64,000 nucleotides of DNA from Jacaranda mimosifolia (taxonomy: Eukaryota > Streptophyta > Magnoliopsida > Lamiales > Bignoniaceae), in the NCBI GenBank assembly GCA_018894105.1, contig CM032122.1, positions 30,473,404 through 30,537,403 on the forward strand, in the 5' to 3' direction. A program made the position numbers and the translations under genes. The notes under the pieces were generated by a model. The model was given only the letters and a program-made list of their open reading frames with translations. It was not told the origin of the DNA and ran no database searches. Shown here piece after piece: positions 35,501 through 48,990 of this stretch (positions are counted from its first letter, which is position 1; each line of letters opens with the position of its first letter).

Positions 35501-38500
35501 TTGCTTTTCAAAATTGTTCATATGAAGCGTCTGGCAGCATCTACTAAAGTAGTATTGTTCTTGAATCGTGATTAATTGATAGCCAGTGGTCTCTATTTAG
35601 TTCTTAGTAGTTTGCATCAGTGATACTAGTAGAAGCTTGGTTGGCTGATGTCCTTATCGATAATGGATTTGGCAAGTTCTTGAAATAATAAGGAATAAGC
35701 GGCTCATTGAAAGAGAAAAAATATGACCAAATTTACCCATGTATTTTGCTGTACAAAATCTAATTCTGTGTCACAGAAATACCCAAGTCAAAAAAGCTTT
35801 CCTGTTGGATTTGTCCATGTCACAGCATGCTTTGGGTGTTAGAATTCACTAGCTGGCTCACCAAATTAGGCTCTGCAAATTAGTTCCACTATTTTGCTTT
35901 TATTGTAACTTATCATGAGGTCTGCAGAAATTCTCAACATAATTTGTTGTTTTTGAATTATATTGTTTTTAAGAAAACAAAAGTTCATTTAGCATACTAG
36001 TAGACACAATTTATACAGTTGTGATGTTTCTGATTCTAATCATTTAGCATACGAGCGATAACGGAGTAATGGAGACAATTTATACGGTTGTGATGTTTCT
36101 GATTCTAATCATTTAGCATACTAGTGATAATGGAGTAAAGGAGACACAATTTATACGGTTGTGATGTTTCTGATTATAACTGTTGGAAAAATAATGCTTT
36201 CATTTTGTTAGTCAACTAGTCATATGCAAAATAAACTGATGGAGGATGTTTTACAGTTTTAGATTAATGCTTCATGAGCCATGTGCTGAATCATCCGTCA
36301 GAGGCCAAGCTCTTCAGTCCAATTTGACTGATGTTCAAACTTCACGATATCTGGTCCAGAAAGTAATAAAAGATAGTCTAAAAAATCTGGAGGATAGTCC
36401 TGCTATGGCAGAAAGTTGTATCAGATGGGAACTTGGTTCTTCTTGGGTGCAGCATCTACAGAAGAAAGAAAAGCCAGCAGATAAAAATTCTGGAAGTCAT
36501 AATGAAAATGCTGAACCAGTAGTTAAAGGACTTGGGAAACAATTTAAAATGCTGAAGAAGAGGGACAAGAAAATGCCCAGAGCTAGTAGGAAGGATGAAG
36601 AAAATGATGCTGAAGTCAGCCTAATCATGGAAAGAAACAAGGAAGATATAAAGATCTGCGAGTCTAATTGTGAGTTGCTGAAGTATGTTCGTAAAGAGGC
36701 CTTCTTACATTTGAAAGAAACAGGGACTGGGCTTCATACGAAGGTAATATATTCTACAATATTATCATACACTTTGGGAAAATTGTACACAAGAGGGGGA
36801 ACAGAAGAAGGTAGTTAGCAGGATTCAAAGTAGAATAAGGTGAAAGTAAGTGGCCATTTACGCACCCTACCCCTACATGTATTATATCACATATACATTC
36901 TACATTTCCCTTGAGAAGAGTACTTCGTATCAGATGTTCCTCTTTTTCTCTAATCTCCATCCATCCATCTTTGTTAGCTATATACCTTTTATCAAACAAG
37001 AATCCTCATGCCGTTAAGTTATTCTGTTTCTAGAATAGCTAACTCGTTTCTAGAAACTCGTAGAATTGTATTTTGTAACTGATACAGTTGGAATGCTGGC
37101 AGCTAATTCAATTGTTCAAAAATCAATAAAAAGAGAGATGCTTGACTTGGATGCCATAATGTTGCACCGGTTCAAAATCTCCTTGCCTACCAAAATGGTT
37201 GTAGTTTGGTAAGGTATCGATATGTGTAAGGAGGTGAGGGAGAGTGGAGTCCAGTTATATGTTTTCTTATTACATTTGCTGAGATATGAGGTGCCATATA
37301 AGCATGATTTGCTTAATTGCTGAAGAGAAAAGAGGGAATTAGATTTATTTGCAAAAAACATGAATGCCTTTAGAAAAGTATGTACTGTAGTGGTCCTTCC
37401 AGTCAGTAGTCAATCCTTGAGAGGATTATTTTTACCACCCCTCATTTATAATATACAGCAGTTGGTTTTCAAGGAAATATGAGATTGTGCACCATCTTGA
37501 GACAACTTAGGCTACCATCCAATGAGACAGGGAACTGAAAAGGCGAAGGCAGCCAGCTAGATCAGATAGATAGTTTCGAGATGAGAAGTCAATTATGAAA
37601 GCCCAAGCTTACCTTCTTGAGGGGCGTTGAGTAATATGCTTTGTGGTTTTGATCACTCCCAAAGTAATATTCATCGCCTTCTCTTAGTTTGATCTGTTTG
37701 AACTAATTCATTTGACATTTCTCTTCCTGATGTTTTCATTGTCAAAGATACCTTGGTGCATATATCCTTAAATTTCACTGCTTTAACATGCAGTCCGTGG
37801 ACGAGCTGGTCAAGATGGCACACGAGTATTATAGTGATGTTGCTTTGCCTAAGCTGGTATTATTTCAATGGCTGAACCTCCAACAAACCTCAGGAATCTA
37901 CTTTGGTTTTGGGCAAAGTCTACTATTTTTTTTTTTCTCCTTCAGGTCACGGACTTCGCATCACTTGAACTTTCTCCAGTTGATGGACATACACTGACTG
38001 ATTTTATGCATCTTAGAGGGTTACAAATGCACTCTTTAGGTCGTGTGGTAGGTGAATAATCTTTCTCTTTCTGTTAGATTGCATGTGTGTCTGCATACCT
38101 GTCTATCAGAGCAACTCCAAAATCCTTATTTTTCTCATTCAAGTTGAAGCTAATTTAATTGCTTGAATCAGGTTGAACTTGCAGAAAAGCTTCCTCATAT
38201 ACAGTCTCTCTGTATTCATGAGATGGTTACTCGAGCTTTTAAGCATGTACTTCGAGCTGTTATTGCTTCTGTTGAGAGCCTGGATAACATGTCGACTGCC
38301 ATAGCCACGACCTTAAATTTGTTGCTTGGGTCCTGCAATGTTGAAAATAATGACCTAAGCGATCAAACTGTCAAATTACAATGGCTGCGGGCATTTCTGG
38401 AGAAAAGATTTGGTTGGAGATTGAAAGAGGAACTGCAACACTTGAGAAAGTTATCAATTCTGAGAGGACTTTGCCACAAGGTACAATCTGAAATAAGTAA

Positions 38501-41500
38501 AAATAAACAAATATATATGTATGCATATACATATTTGAAAAAATAATTGTTAACTTTAAAAAGGAAAATGTGGTTCCTTATTTTTAGGTTGGATTGGAAT
38601 TGGTTCCTAAAGACTATTATTTGGATAGTACCACTCCATTCAAGAAATCTGATATCATCAGCATAGTGCCAGTCTGCAAGGTAGGAGCAAACAAGCATGA
38701 AAAAAATGAATTGGATTACTTTTTTATGTGATAGCTTCTCAATAACTACTCTTTTACTTGATAATTTGCAGCATGTAGGGTGCTCTTCTGCTGATGGGCG
38801 AACTCTACTTGAGTCTTCCAAGAATGCACTAGACAAAGGAAAGCTAGAAGATGCTGTTAACTATGGAACAAAGGTAGCACCATTGCAAGTCATATATTAA
38901 CGATCAATGCTATTTACATGTCTCTATAGATTCAAATATGTTTTACTTGAAACTGAAGGCTCTGGCAAAGATGATAGCTGTTTGTGGTCCTTATCACCAT
39001 GCAACTGCGAGTGCTTACAGCCTACTAGCTGTTGTTTTGTATCACAATGGAGACTTTAATCAGGTAAGACAAAGTTTTCCATCCACTTCTACGTGTTTGT
39101 ATGCTTCACCAAGTACAGTATCTTTTCTTCCTCCTTGATCAAACAACAGAAATAAAAATGAAAAGAATACACATATATGTATATAATTTTCATAATATAG
39201 TCTTTTTTTTTTTTTTTTTTTTCATTTACTTGTTTTAAGTTTGGAAACTAAAAAAAGAATCTGACAAATAGATATTCTTAACCCGTATCTTTGATCATAA
39301 ATACCTTCCTATTACCCTATCATTTTTGGATTTTATAAAATAGTCATAAAGTGATCAATATTATCTCAAATGTGGCAGAGTAGATGTCATCCATAATATT
39401 GCAGCTTTAAACATCATGTGGTACAAGTAATCTCTCTTTTTAACTTAATAAAAGTTCATTTTGATATATAAAACGAAGTTGCAGGTTGTAAACATTGTGT
39501 GATACTTTTTTCCTGAGAAAGAAGGTACCATGATAATGTGAAGTCAGAATTGTGCCAGAACTTAATTACATCAATGTGATATAGCCAAGTTGAATGTGTC
39601 TGAGATGTGGTTTTACAGGCAACTATATATCAGCAAAAGGCGTTAGATATCAATGAAAGAGAGCTGGGGCTCGACCATCCAGATACAATGAAATGCTATG
39701 GGGATCTATCAGTGTTTTACTATCGTCTTCAGCATATTGAATTGGCTCTGAAGTGAGTTGAATATGATTCTTTGCTTTTGTATAATTATTCTTTTCATTT
39801 GAGTTGCAAGTGCGTTTCTTGCTTTCATATCATGATATCTAGAAGGTCTCAGAAAAATGTACATTCAGTTTCAAAACTGAGGTCCTTCAGAATTTTGAGT
39901 TGTCAAGTGATTCATGTTATTTTGCTTTATTTAGAGTCCAATTTCTTCCCGAAAAACATTCTTAAGTTTTCAGCTTCTAAACTAAGATTGTTTTTCTGCA
40001 GTCAACTTGTGATTTGTTTAAGAGTAACATAAATCTTGTGTTTCTTGTTATTCTGCTTTATGTACACTCATACTTTTTATCTAGGACCGATTTTCTGGCT
40101 GTATATCTGCATTTGACATTTTTTTAGTTGGTCCTTCCACATTTTCTTTTCAGTCTTTGTTACCTTCTGTATAGATAAAAGATTTATATATCTTGTTCAT
40201 AGTTCCATAAACTTCCTTAGTAATGTTTCTTTGTGACCTTGGGTAGATATGTCAACCGTGCCTTGTATCTTCTTCATTTCACATGTGGGCTCTCTCACCC
40301 AAACACAGCAGCTACTTACATTAATGTGGCCATGATGGAAGAGGGTATGGGAAATGTTCATGTCGCTCTCAGATTTCTGCACGAAGCCCTTAAGTGCAAT
40401 AAAAGATTATTAGGAGCCGATCACATTCAGGTCTATTCCCAATCTCTCCATTCTCAGAAGCAAGCTTGAACAAACAATCAGCTAATTTGCATGCTTGACA
40501 TATTATGCCCATGGTTACTGAAAATTTCTAGAACCTCCTGTTCACGCAATACTTGCTGTATCTGACAGACTGCGGCTAGCTATCATGCTATAGCCATAGC
40601 TCTTTCACTGATGGAAGCATATTCCCTCAGCGTGCAACATGAACGAACTACATTACAAATTTTGCAGGCTAAACTTGGAACAGAGGATCTTCGTACTCAG
40701 GTTTGCAAAATTTTGACTAACGTATTGCTTCTATGAAATAAATTAGTATCTTTATACTGCTACACTCATAGGCTTCCCTATTGTTTATGCCATGCCAAAA
40801 GATGATAAAAAAATTGTTCTCTTTGTACTCACATTTTTTGTGCTCCAACGCTGACTGACTAATGAATAGTCCATCAGAAATTCTTCTATTGGCAAGTCTA
40901 TAACTAGAATTGTGAAACATATATTATATGTACATATGTACCCTTTCTATTTGATCTTGAGAACAATTTTATTTAATTCTGAAGTGTGTACCTTCAAATA
41001 CATGGATATACTTACTGTGACTTACCAATGTAGATTCATATCAGGCCTCAGGGCAAGTTATTTCAGATAATATTTTCGAAGTTGGGAAACTAATATACCA
41101 ACTATCTGTAGGATGCTGCTGCATGGCTTGAATATTTTGAGTCAAAAGCCTTGGAACAGCAAGAAGCTGCACAAAATGGAACTCCAAAACCAGATGCATC
41201 CATTGCCACCAAAGGTCACCTAAGGTATTGATGCCGCCATATTACTTGGTTTTTGAACCTTCAATCATATCCTGGCAAACTAAAACCATTAAGCCTTCTT
41301 CTGCAGTGTGTCAGATCTCCTTGATTATATAAATCCTGATCAGGGGTCAAAGGGTGCAGATGCTCAGAGAAAACGGCGTTCAAGGGTATTAGTTCTTTTG
41401 TTTGCAAGACATAAGAACTTTTAGGTTGGAAAATATAAACTGTTTTTTTCTTTACTTTTAAGTTCTGGATCAGTGCACCAAATTTTTTTAGAAAAAATAC

Positions 41501-43671
41501 TCATTAGTTATTTAACCAGGAGTTGGAGTATTTATGGATAAACATTCTATGTTATGCATCATGTCCTAAAACAAATTCTGAATTTCATTGGGACTTGACA
41601 AAAAGTTGAGTTTTTTGGAATCAATTCTACTTGATATGTCTCCACCTTCTGCATGGTAATTCTGTTGTCATGGCCAACTTGAAGCGCAGTGGCGCTCAAG
41701 GGCTCAGGGAGAGAGAGAGTGTTGGATTCATTTTCATCAGTCTTTCCTTTCTCGTTTGACAGATTTTTGTGTTATTCAAAAGGAGTCTTATTAATGAGTA
41801 TTATGCATCATATTTTCTCTTAATTGATCTTCATTTCAAAATTTCTGTTCCAAATTTCATGCTGCTTAACCATAATACTTTTCTGGGATCGACTACATGT
41901 TCAGATCCAAGTTTAACGATTGGGATGCAAAAACAGTAGAGACAGGGACATTATTATTCTACATCTATGCTGCAAATTTACCTCCTCCTTTTGTTGTATG
42001 ATCTCTTAGGTTTTTCCAGTTAGTGACAAATCCTCTCAAGAACAGCACAAGGGAAAGAGTGAAAACACCACTGGCAATGAAATAGAAATCAGTGTTACGG
42101 TGGAGGAAACTAACATTGAAGAGGATACAGTGGATACTAAACCATCCGAAGATCCAATCAAGGGCCCTGATGCCAAACATGATCTTCCATTTTCAGAAGA
42201 AACCATTCAACAAGCAAATTTTGAAGAAGGGTGGCAGGAAGCTATTTCAAAAGGACGGTCAGGAAATGGAGCTGGTAGAAAGTTCAACAGAAGGCGTTTA
42301 GATCTTACCAAGTCAAAGATAAACTCCACATACTCGAAATATAAGGGGAGCAGTCATCAAAAGGAGGCCTCTTCAGAGGGTTATAAAGCAACAGTCAAGA
42401 TAGTTGCCAATGAAGTGTCTCCACTGAAACAAGCTGACACTGTTGGCTTTAATAATTTTGATGATTCAAATAAAATACCTGCAAAGATTTCCATGGCCAA
42501 AAGTTCTCCTATGTCAGTGTCTAAAGGCTCTCCTGTTCCGGCCACTCTTACAGCATTAGCTTCAAAATCATTGTCATACAAAGAAGTAGCAGTTGCTGCA
42601 CCAGGCACAATTCTAAAGCCCTTACTGGAGAAAGTAGAAGAATTAGGCGAGCAGAAAACTGACGACGAGACATACAATAGTCCAAAAGAGACAGCACAGG
42701 AGGATGTGAGGGATGGAGTTTCTCTAGACGACTCATTCCCTGATCACGAAGACACAAAAGGAGACAATGAAGGTGAAGTTCATGAAACTGGACCGCTGTT
42801 GGCTAATTCCCACTCGGATGCTGAAGATATTTCATGTTCCAGTAAACAGGAGAAGTCTGTAGAAACAAATGGAAGCAAACTTTCCGCTGCAGCTCAGCCA
42901 TTCAGTCCAGGTGCCTACTCTTCGATTCATCCATTGAACCCCACCACTGCCCCTTGTGTTTATGATCTTGTAGCCAGCCAATGCACACGCACTGAACCAG
43001 GGGGGCTCCCTATGTGCTATAGAGCAAGCCATACTTTCCAGATTGGAGACATGTTTTTGAATTACCAAGTCCCTGCTTCCAAAAATAATGGTTTTACTTC
43101 TCTAAAGACCATGAATCCTCACGCACCTGAATTTGTTCCTACAAGAGCATGCCAAAAGAATGCAGCTGCTGACGATTCGAAACCCACTGCTGATTCTGAT
43201 TCTTCAACTGATGCTGATACTGTTGTTCCTTTAGGTTCTGGGGGAGACAAGCTTGATGGAAAAGTTAAAGCTGGTACTAAAGGGAAAAGATCCGTGAAAA
43301 ATAGTTCTGATGCAGAAAAGGCAGAACTGGCAAGGCAGATACTGCTTAGTTTTATAGTAAAATCAGTGAAAAATTCTTCAGATACTCCAAGTGCCTCTCC
43401 TGTCAGTGACAGTAAGTACAAGTTCTCAAATAATTCTGTTGAAGCAATTGCAAATGACAGTGCTATTATAGAGATTTCTTATGGGAATGATGGAAAACCA
43501 GAATCAGTGTCCAAGACCAATAACGGTGAAAGGCAAGAAAAGGTAGATATAAAAACCAGAGATGGGGAAGGTTTCATGCTAGTCACAAAGCGGAGAAGAA
43601 AACAGCAGCAATTCAAAAATGGCGTGAATAGCTTGTACAATCAACAATCAATCTGTGCTTCAGTGCGTTGA
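29513..43671 (+). CDS. REC/CLU-like TPR protein (REDUCED CHLOROPLAST COVERAGE family), 23 exons
   Basis: Exons: 29513-29582, 29679-29740, 30014-30106, 30244-30316, 32453-32746, 32845-32909, 33340-33471, 34004-34045, 34131-34658, 35330-35484, 36257-36743, 37794-37856, 37946-38047, 38172-38480, 38588-38680, 38772-38873, 38959-39063, 39619-39752, 40247-40430, 40569-40700, 41112-41224, 41307-41385 and 42010-43671. All join in frame to about 1692 residues (family about 1700-1800). The N-terminus is basic, then a ubiquitin-like CLU-N region ([20 protein letters not shown]). The CLU-type core includes [13 protein letters not shown] and [20 protein letters not shown]. Tetratricopeptide repeats lie at about 891-1075 (exons 17-20). 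The last exon encodes a long, charged, probably disordered tail ending [11 protein letters not shown]. Arabidopsis REC proteins act in cytosol and nucleus to set the fraction of cell volume occupied by chloroplasts. Exon 1's donor (GGTCAC) is weak and is the least certain junction. Confidence 0.92.
31026..31430. mobile_element. Possible MITE in intron 4 of the REC-like gene
   Basis: The left end CTTCTCGTTTGGTTTTATTT is loosely mirrored by AAAAATAAACGAAGC on the right. The interior is AT-rich without a reading frame. It sits in the 2.1 kb intron 4 (30317-32452). Repeat arms are short and imperfect, so this is tentative. Confidence 0.35.
35986..36180. repeat. Three-copy tandem repeat in REC-like intron 10
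   Basis: Three imperfect copies begin at about 35986, 36041 and 36109, each starting CATTTAGCATAC or TCATTTAGCATAC and containing ACAATTTATACGGTTGTGAT. Periods are about 54 and 69 bp, the difference coming from a GATAACGGAGTAA-type insertion. Copies 2 and 3 are the most alike. Confidence 0.8.
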
Positions 43672-44622
43672 GGAGAGGATACGAGAGTTTATTATTGGGA
43701 GAACATTTTATTCTTCACATTACAAGTTAAGCTGTAGATATGTTCAAGATACAGAATAGTAGGGGCCCAATTATAATAACATTGATTGAAAACCCCCCCT
43801 TTGATTGGTAGAGATGAGGTTGGGGGCTTTCTTACCCAGATGAATGATGTACAAATTCCTCAATTCTTTGTCTTTTGCAGTTCAGTGTCAGTCCTCAAGC
43901 TACCCGTGCTAAAGAGAGAATTGTCAGAAATAACCACTTCCTCTTTTTTCAGTATGAAATAAATCCATATTAATTGCCATTATTTACATGTTATGGATTT
44001 CATTACATCTACAGTGTTTAATGCTTCAGCAGTTGTTATTCTCTCCGAGGTATTTAAAGAAGGATAGATGCATTATCCTTTCGAAAGGTAAAATTCTTTT
44101 CTTTCAGAGTACATGAAAACACAGACTATAACTTTGCTGATTTTCAATTGTGAAGAGGTCACTGAAACTTGATGTTTACTTCTCTTTGCAGAAATGCTGG
44201 ATCAAGAAGCCTTTGGGAGGCCCTAGCATCTGGGGTAACTCTCCAATCAGAACAAAAGAAACACATTTGTAATCTCTCTCCCTCTCTCTCTCTACACTTG
44301 GAGATATAGCTTAGTGCTCTTATTTCTTGGCAGTGAATTTGAATCGAAAATTGTTTTGAACTTCAGATTTTTTGAAGTTCAGATTTTTTGCATTTGTTTC
44401 CCCTTAAGTCTGGCATCCCTTCTTAGTTACTGAGCTATCTCTGAAGTTTTTATTTGTCTATCTGCATTTAGAGCAGTTGAGATCCTATATTTCAACAAGT
44501 TTTTATTCTTTTATTCCATATCATAAACAAAGGACTAGTGTATTAAATATTTCATTTAGGAAACGCTTGACTGTAGATTAAATACACTTGGCATGCATCC
44601 AAATCCAATATAATAAAATAAT
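43672..44622. other. 3' region of the REC-like gene
   Basis: No independent gene is seen. This contains the 3' untranslated region after the TGA at 43669-43671. A possible spliced untranslated exon starts after an acceptor-like TTTGCAG at about 44192. A short CTCTCT-rich tract lies at about 44275-44295. The region ends at the left border of the 4.7 kb inverted-repeat element. Confidence 0.4.
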
Positions 44623-45797
44623 GGGATAATTACATATAACCCCCTGAGGTTTGGCCTATTTACCCAAAAATCCAAATGTTTGATGAAATTACAAATACCC
44701 CCTGAGGTTTTGCTCCATCTTATATTTTTGCAAATCCGTTAGTCTCCATCCAAAAAAATACTGACACCATCAAATTTTTTGCATGAAAATTCGAAAATGC
44801 CCCCTAGTTACTGTTATGGTTATTTGTAAGATAAAATTACCCTTGGACCTATTTGTAATGTTTTTCATACCATAAGGATGTAATTTTAACATTATTTAAA
44901 TTATACATAATAAATTTAAATATATTTTATTATTAATAAAATTTCATAAATATAATATTTAAATTTAAGTTAAATAATCTAATTAAATTTAATTAAACTA
45001 TTTATTAATTAAAAAAGAAAATAAGTAAAATAAATAAATATTAAATTCATCTCTTACATAAAATAGCTTTTATAATTTTAGATTACATAGTGATTAGTGA
45101 TACTAAACTAATAGCTATAATTAAAATAATTAAATTAGATTAAGTTGAAATTACTTATTAATTAAGAAATAAAATAAGTAAAATATAAAAAAATAAAATT
45201 AAAATCTATTATCTTATATGACCATAATTTTAAATTATATATTTTATAATATTAAAATAAAAACACATCTAAAATAATATAATTAAATTTAGTTGAATTT
45301 ATTTATTAATAAAAATAAAAATGAAAAAAATAATATCTAACATATTAATAATTAATTAATTAAAAAATAATAAAAATCTAAAATCTTAAAAAAAATTAAA
45401 TAGTGAAAAATATCTAAAATAATTTATATACATAATTTAATTGATTTAATTATATTAAATGGAAAATAGATTTATTAATTGAATTACATATTATATAATG
45501 TTAAAATAATAAACATATATGAAATAATTTAACCAAATGAATTATTAAAATAATAATCATATCTAAAACAAATAAATTATTTAAATAACGAATATATCTA
45601 ATTAAAAATAAGATTAAAAATTTTTAAAATACCCCCACCCTCCCTTTGTTCACCGACCATGGCTGGTCGGCTACGGTTGACCATGGGCAGCCGCGGACTA
45701 GTAAGAGACTCCAATGTAACCTCAAACTCAAATTGGAACCCTAGGAGGGGCAACTTCCACTCTTTTTTTCACTCTTTCCATTGTCGTTTACTTTACG

Positions 45798-45831
45798 AAG
45801 CGAAGGTTTGAAGACGCTCGACCAACGGGAG
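45798..45831 (+). repeat. Left copy of 34-bp inverted repeat bordering the insert
   Basis: AAGCGAAGGTTTGAAGACGC starts here and the unit runs on to ACGGGAG. Its inverse copy is at 48725-48758 with one mismatch in 34 (GCTCGACC here against GCTCAACC there). It is internal to the 4.7 kb element and distinct from the terminal repeats. Confidence 0.9.
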
Positions 45832-48724
45832 AGGAAGAAAGATCGTCGCATCTATCACATTCTGTTCTCCGAGCATGTGTTTGATCCTTGCAGCACACTT
45901 CGTTAAGCACTCGACACGTAGTTAGCTTAAAACATGTTCATCATGTGGCCGAGCGAAGCGCACCTCGAAAGCCCTACTTCTACTCGTCCAGTGAGAACTG
46001 GAAGGGCACAGCCCGAACGAAAGAAATGCCAGCCGATGTTCATTGTCCTTCTGCACCTATGATTCCTCGCCAATTTGAGGTCAAGAGGCTGAACTCTTTT
46101 TCTCTTTCCTTTTGTGCCCAGGCATTGGTTCTTGAGACTTACCCAACCTCTTATGGACACTGGCCCTTTGTGGCACTTCAGACAATGTGTCCAAGACTAG
46201 CTTGAACTTCGGAGGCAGCATGTTCACAGGCATCGTGTCAGGAAATAGATCCTCCTTCCATAGTAGCAGGCATAGCTATGAGGTACTGCCCGGTTCTCTT
46301 CTAGCCTTACCACACCGCCCTATCTATGCTGATCGAGAGCCCGACCCATGGTGTGCTAGTTCCAGGAGCTAATGACTAGTAAAAAAAAATGGGAAAGAGT
46401 ACAACAGGGCGTTGCCCAACCTTCCTTCTAGGAAAGGTCATCGTCCTGACAGACAACACAACGGATCGGTACCCTAGGTAGTCTTCCATACCAGTGAGTC
46501 GAACTAGCCTCTTGTAAAGGAGGACTCTTGTTGTTTCCTTCCCTCCCTAGTTCCCGCCGGGGCGATCCTCCGCATTCCTTCGTAGATCTTCGGATTTCAC
46601 CCCTACACACGAAATTCCACTCTCCTCTGTCTCACTCAAGTGAATTGGTTTCGAGAGCATTCTGCCAGTTTTTGGCGACTTTAGTCCCGTTCTTCCTTCC
46701 GTAGCTCCAACATCACTCTGGATTCCCGCATACAACCTTCCAATCCAGGCTCTCTTGAAGCTAATGCTCGGCTCCGTACCTAGTTCAGGAAAGCCATAGT
46801 GACCGGCAAGTCTTGGAAGATCAGCTGTCACCCATACCAAAACAGCTTACCGATATTCAAAAAGGGTCGGCCTTATCCTACATAAGCCCATTCCCGAAGC
46901 GGAATAGACAGAGACGACAGAAGTCGACTGATGGAAGTCGAAACTATCACACGCCGCCGATAAAGCAAGAGAATTTAGGTGGCCTGGGGAATAGAGCTGA
47001 AGTGAGGGTTGGCACGCGGAAAGGTCCAATCCAATACCCGGTAGATTAGCCTCTCGGCACAATAAAAAGAGCGTTTTCAGAAACGTCTTACCGTCTCTGT
47101 AGAGATGGGAACGGATTCAGTGAAAAAGTGAAAAATCGGACAGAAACGTTTACTTAAGCCTACTTGGCATTGAATGCATACCCACTCCACTCTATGGCAT
47201 GTAATGCTTAGCTAAAAGTGGAACTCTTTCCTTTTTCCCTTCCAGTAGCAGTCCCAAGGGAGAGAAGGAGTGGAATTTCCTTCCTTAAGCTATCCTATGT
47301 AAGATAATGGGGAATTTGCTTGCTGCTCTTACTGGCTTCTGTCTGCTTTCAACCCAAGCGTCTTTGACGGACAAAGTTAATGATTTGGAACTTCTCGGCA
47401 CGTAGGAGTACGTTGAAATCAAAGCTAAGACAATGGAAGGTGACGTATGTACAGCTGACGAGAGTGAGGGGTGGCCTTAACAAGACTGAACTAGAAGGCA
47501 ATGCGGCAATGAAGAGCTTTCAATCTTTCCCATATAAATAGAAATTTCGAACTAACTCGGACGACAATCACCCTAGGAGGAACTGAAAAAGGAGCTCCTA
47601 TTAGATTAGGGGACTATGGACTGCCAGAGAAGAGTTAGTAGCAAACGCCCTAGAAAGATTGATAATCAAGGCTGCGACGGTATACTATGGCTCCATACTA
47701 AGTAAATTCTGCCTCACGGAACTGCATTTTGAACCAAAAATGCGGTAGACTCGAGATCATTCTTCTTTTGACCTGACTAAAGGCTTTGTTATTCAGCAGA
47801 GACAAGGTCTAGCCCAAGCCGTGGTGCTTTAGCTAGCCTTACTCATCTATGAGACAGATGAAAAAGCGTGTTGGGGCATAGCGGCGACCTCACCTGGCGC
47901 CATTCCTGGACATAGCAGCAGACGGGCGGGTCGTGCCTGAATTCAGACCGACCAACTCCACCAGCGATTTCCGTGAGCAAGAACAAGTCTTCCATCTTTT
48001 TTAGATGAATCAGTTCGCTCCGCTCCTCTTCCATGCCAGTGGGGTGACCTTAGGCTTCATTCATCAAAGTAGCAGTCCTCAGGGGCTGAAAAGAGTCCAG
48101 ATTCCCCGCAACAAGCTTGAAAAGGATCATAGGACTGGTAGCCCAACGGCATCCCCTCAGCATAGCAGTGTCAGCTCTCCAAAGGAAGCCTTGAATTCAG
48201 TTAGACCCAGCGGCCATTTGTGACTATTGTAAGCCAAACAATATGCACACACATGACACTCCCTATGATGTGGTGGACTATACATTCCCACTCTGCTTGT
48301 AGCCCATCTTTGCAGGCTAATCTTAATCTCAGGGCAGCGTGGCAGCCTCATCGGGTCCAAGTGGTTAGAAGCTCTGTCTAGGCACTTGTTTTGTTGGCAG
48401 TGCTAGCTCTAAAATCTTTGAAGAAGGCGATCGGTCTGGCTTGCTTGTGAAACTGGGGAGTTAGACAAGGCAAGCATCTGACTGGCCCGTGGTCTCTATC
48501 TCGAGTAAAACTAGGCCAGTCAATCGAGCTTAGAGACAGTGCATCTTTACCTGGGACTAGCTTCTCTCTTTGCTTTCCTTGCAGTGACTGCTTGCTTGCT
48601 CTATTGGATTGGTTGTCTTCTCTCTGTGACTAGTGCAATCTTTTCTTGCATGTGTTCCGCATCTGACTTTTCTTACATTTTCGATAGATGCTATCCGCAG
48701 TGAAACAATTTAGAAGGATCTTAG

Positions 48725-48758
48725 CTCCCGTTGGTTGAGCGTCTTCAAACCTTCGCTT
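48725..48758 (-). repeat. Right copy of 34-bp inverted repeat bordering the insert
   Basis: CTCCCGTTGGTTGAGCGTCT begins this copy, the reverse complement of the unit at 45798-45831 apart from one base. The two copies enclose about 2.9 kb of the mitochondrial-looking core. Confidence 0.9.
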
Positions 48759-48808
48759 ACCGGAGAGCGGATTCTTTATTACTGACTTTTCGCTAGATCT
48801 AGTCAATC

Positions 48809-48990
48809 GGGGGGTGGGTTGGGGGGTGGGGGGGCAGGGGGTTGCAATGGGGTGGGGGTGGGATGTGGTTGTATATGTGTATGTATATGTTATATATATG
48901 TGTATTATATATTTTAAGTATAAATATATATATATATATGTATATGTATATATATTAACTAATGTATATGATATTGTATTATATATGCAT
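48809..48990 (+). repeat. G-rich tract followed by TA-rich repeat
   Basis: About 60 bases dense in runs of three to seven G (48809-48870) are followed by TATATG/TA repeats to about 48990. The G runs satisfy the usual pattern for a G-quadruplex. The tract marks the right junction between the GC-balanced core and the AT-rich arm of the element; a C-rich tract (ACCCCCACCCTCCC) marks the left junction at about 45630-45645. Confidence 0.75.

Larger units (their letters stand above)
45650..48810. other. Probable nuclear copy of mitochondrial intergenic DNA (NUMT-like)
   Basis: This core has near 45-50% GC, unlike the surrounding AT-rich DNA, with abrupt edges. Its texture (short mixed Pu/Py runs, AAGAAAGxxAGTC-like words, many mid-length frames without codon bias) matches plant mitochondrial non-coding sequence. 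The longest frames, such as 46547-46840 (-) and 45888-46205 (+), resemble no protein I can name. No rRNA, tRNA or respiratory gene is recognised. The mitochondrial assignment is my reading of composition and style; an old chimeric insert of other origin is possible. The first 130 bases (GACCATGGCTGGTCGG palindrome) may belong to the host element. Confidence 0.5.

Noticed and set aside
46428..46840. Two overlapping minus-strand frames (60 and 97 codons) in the foreign core considered as captured genes
   Set aside because: No recognisable domain or expression signals; consistent with chance frames in GC-balanced mitochondrial-like non-coding DNA.
45650..48810. Bacterial contamination or horizontally acquired operon
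   Set aside because: No bacterial gene, ribosome-binding site or operon structure; it is embedded between matching terminal repeats of a plant element.
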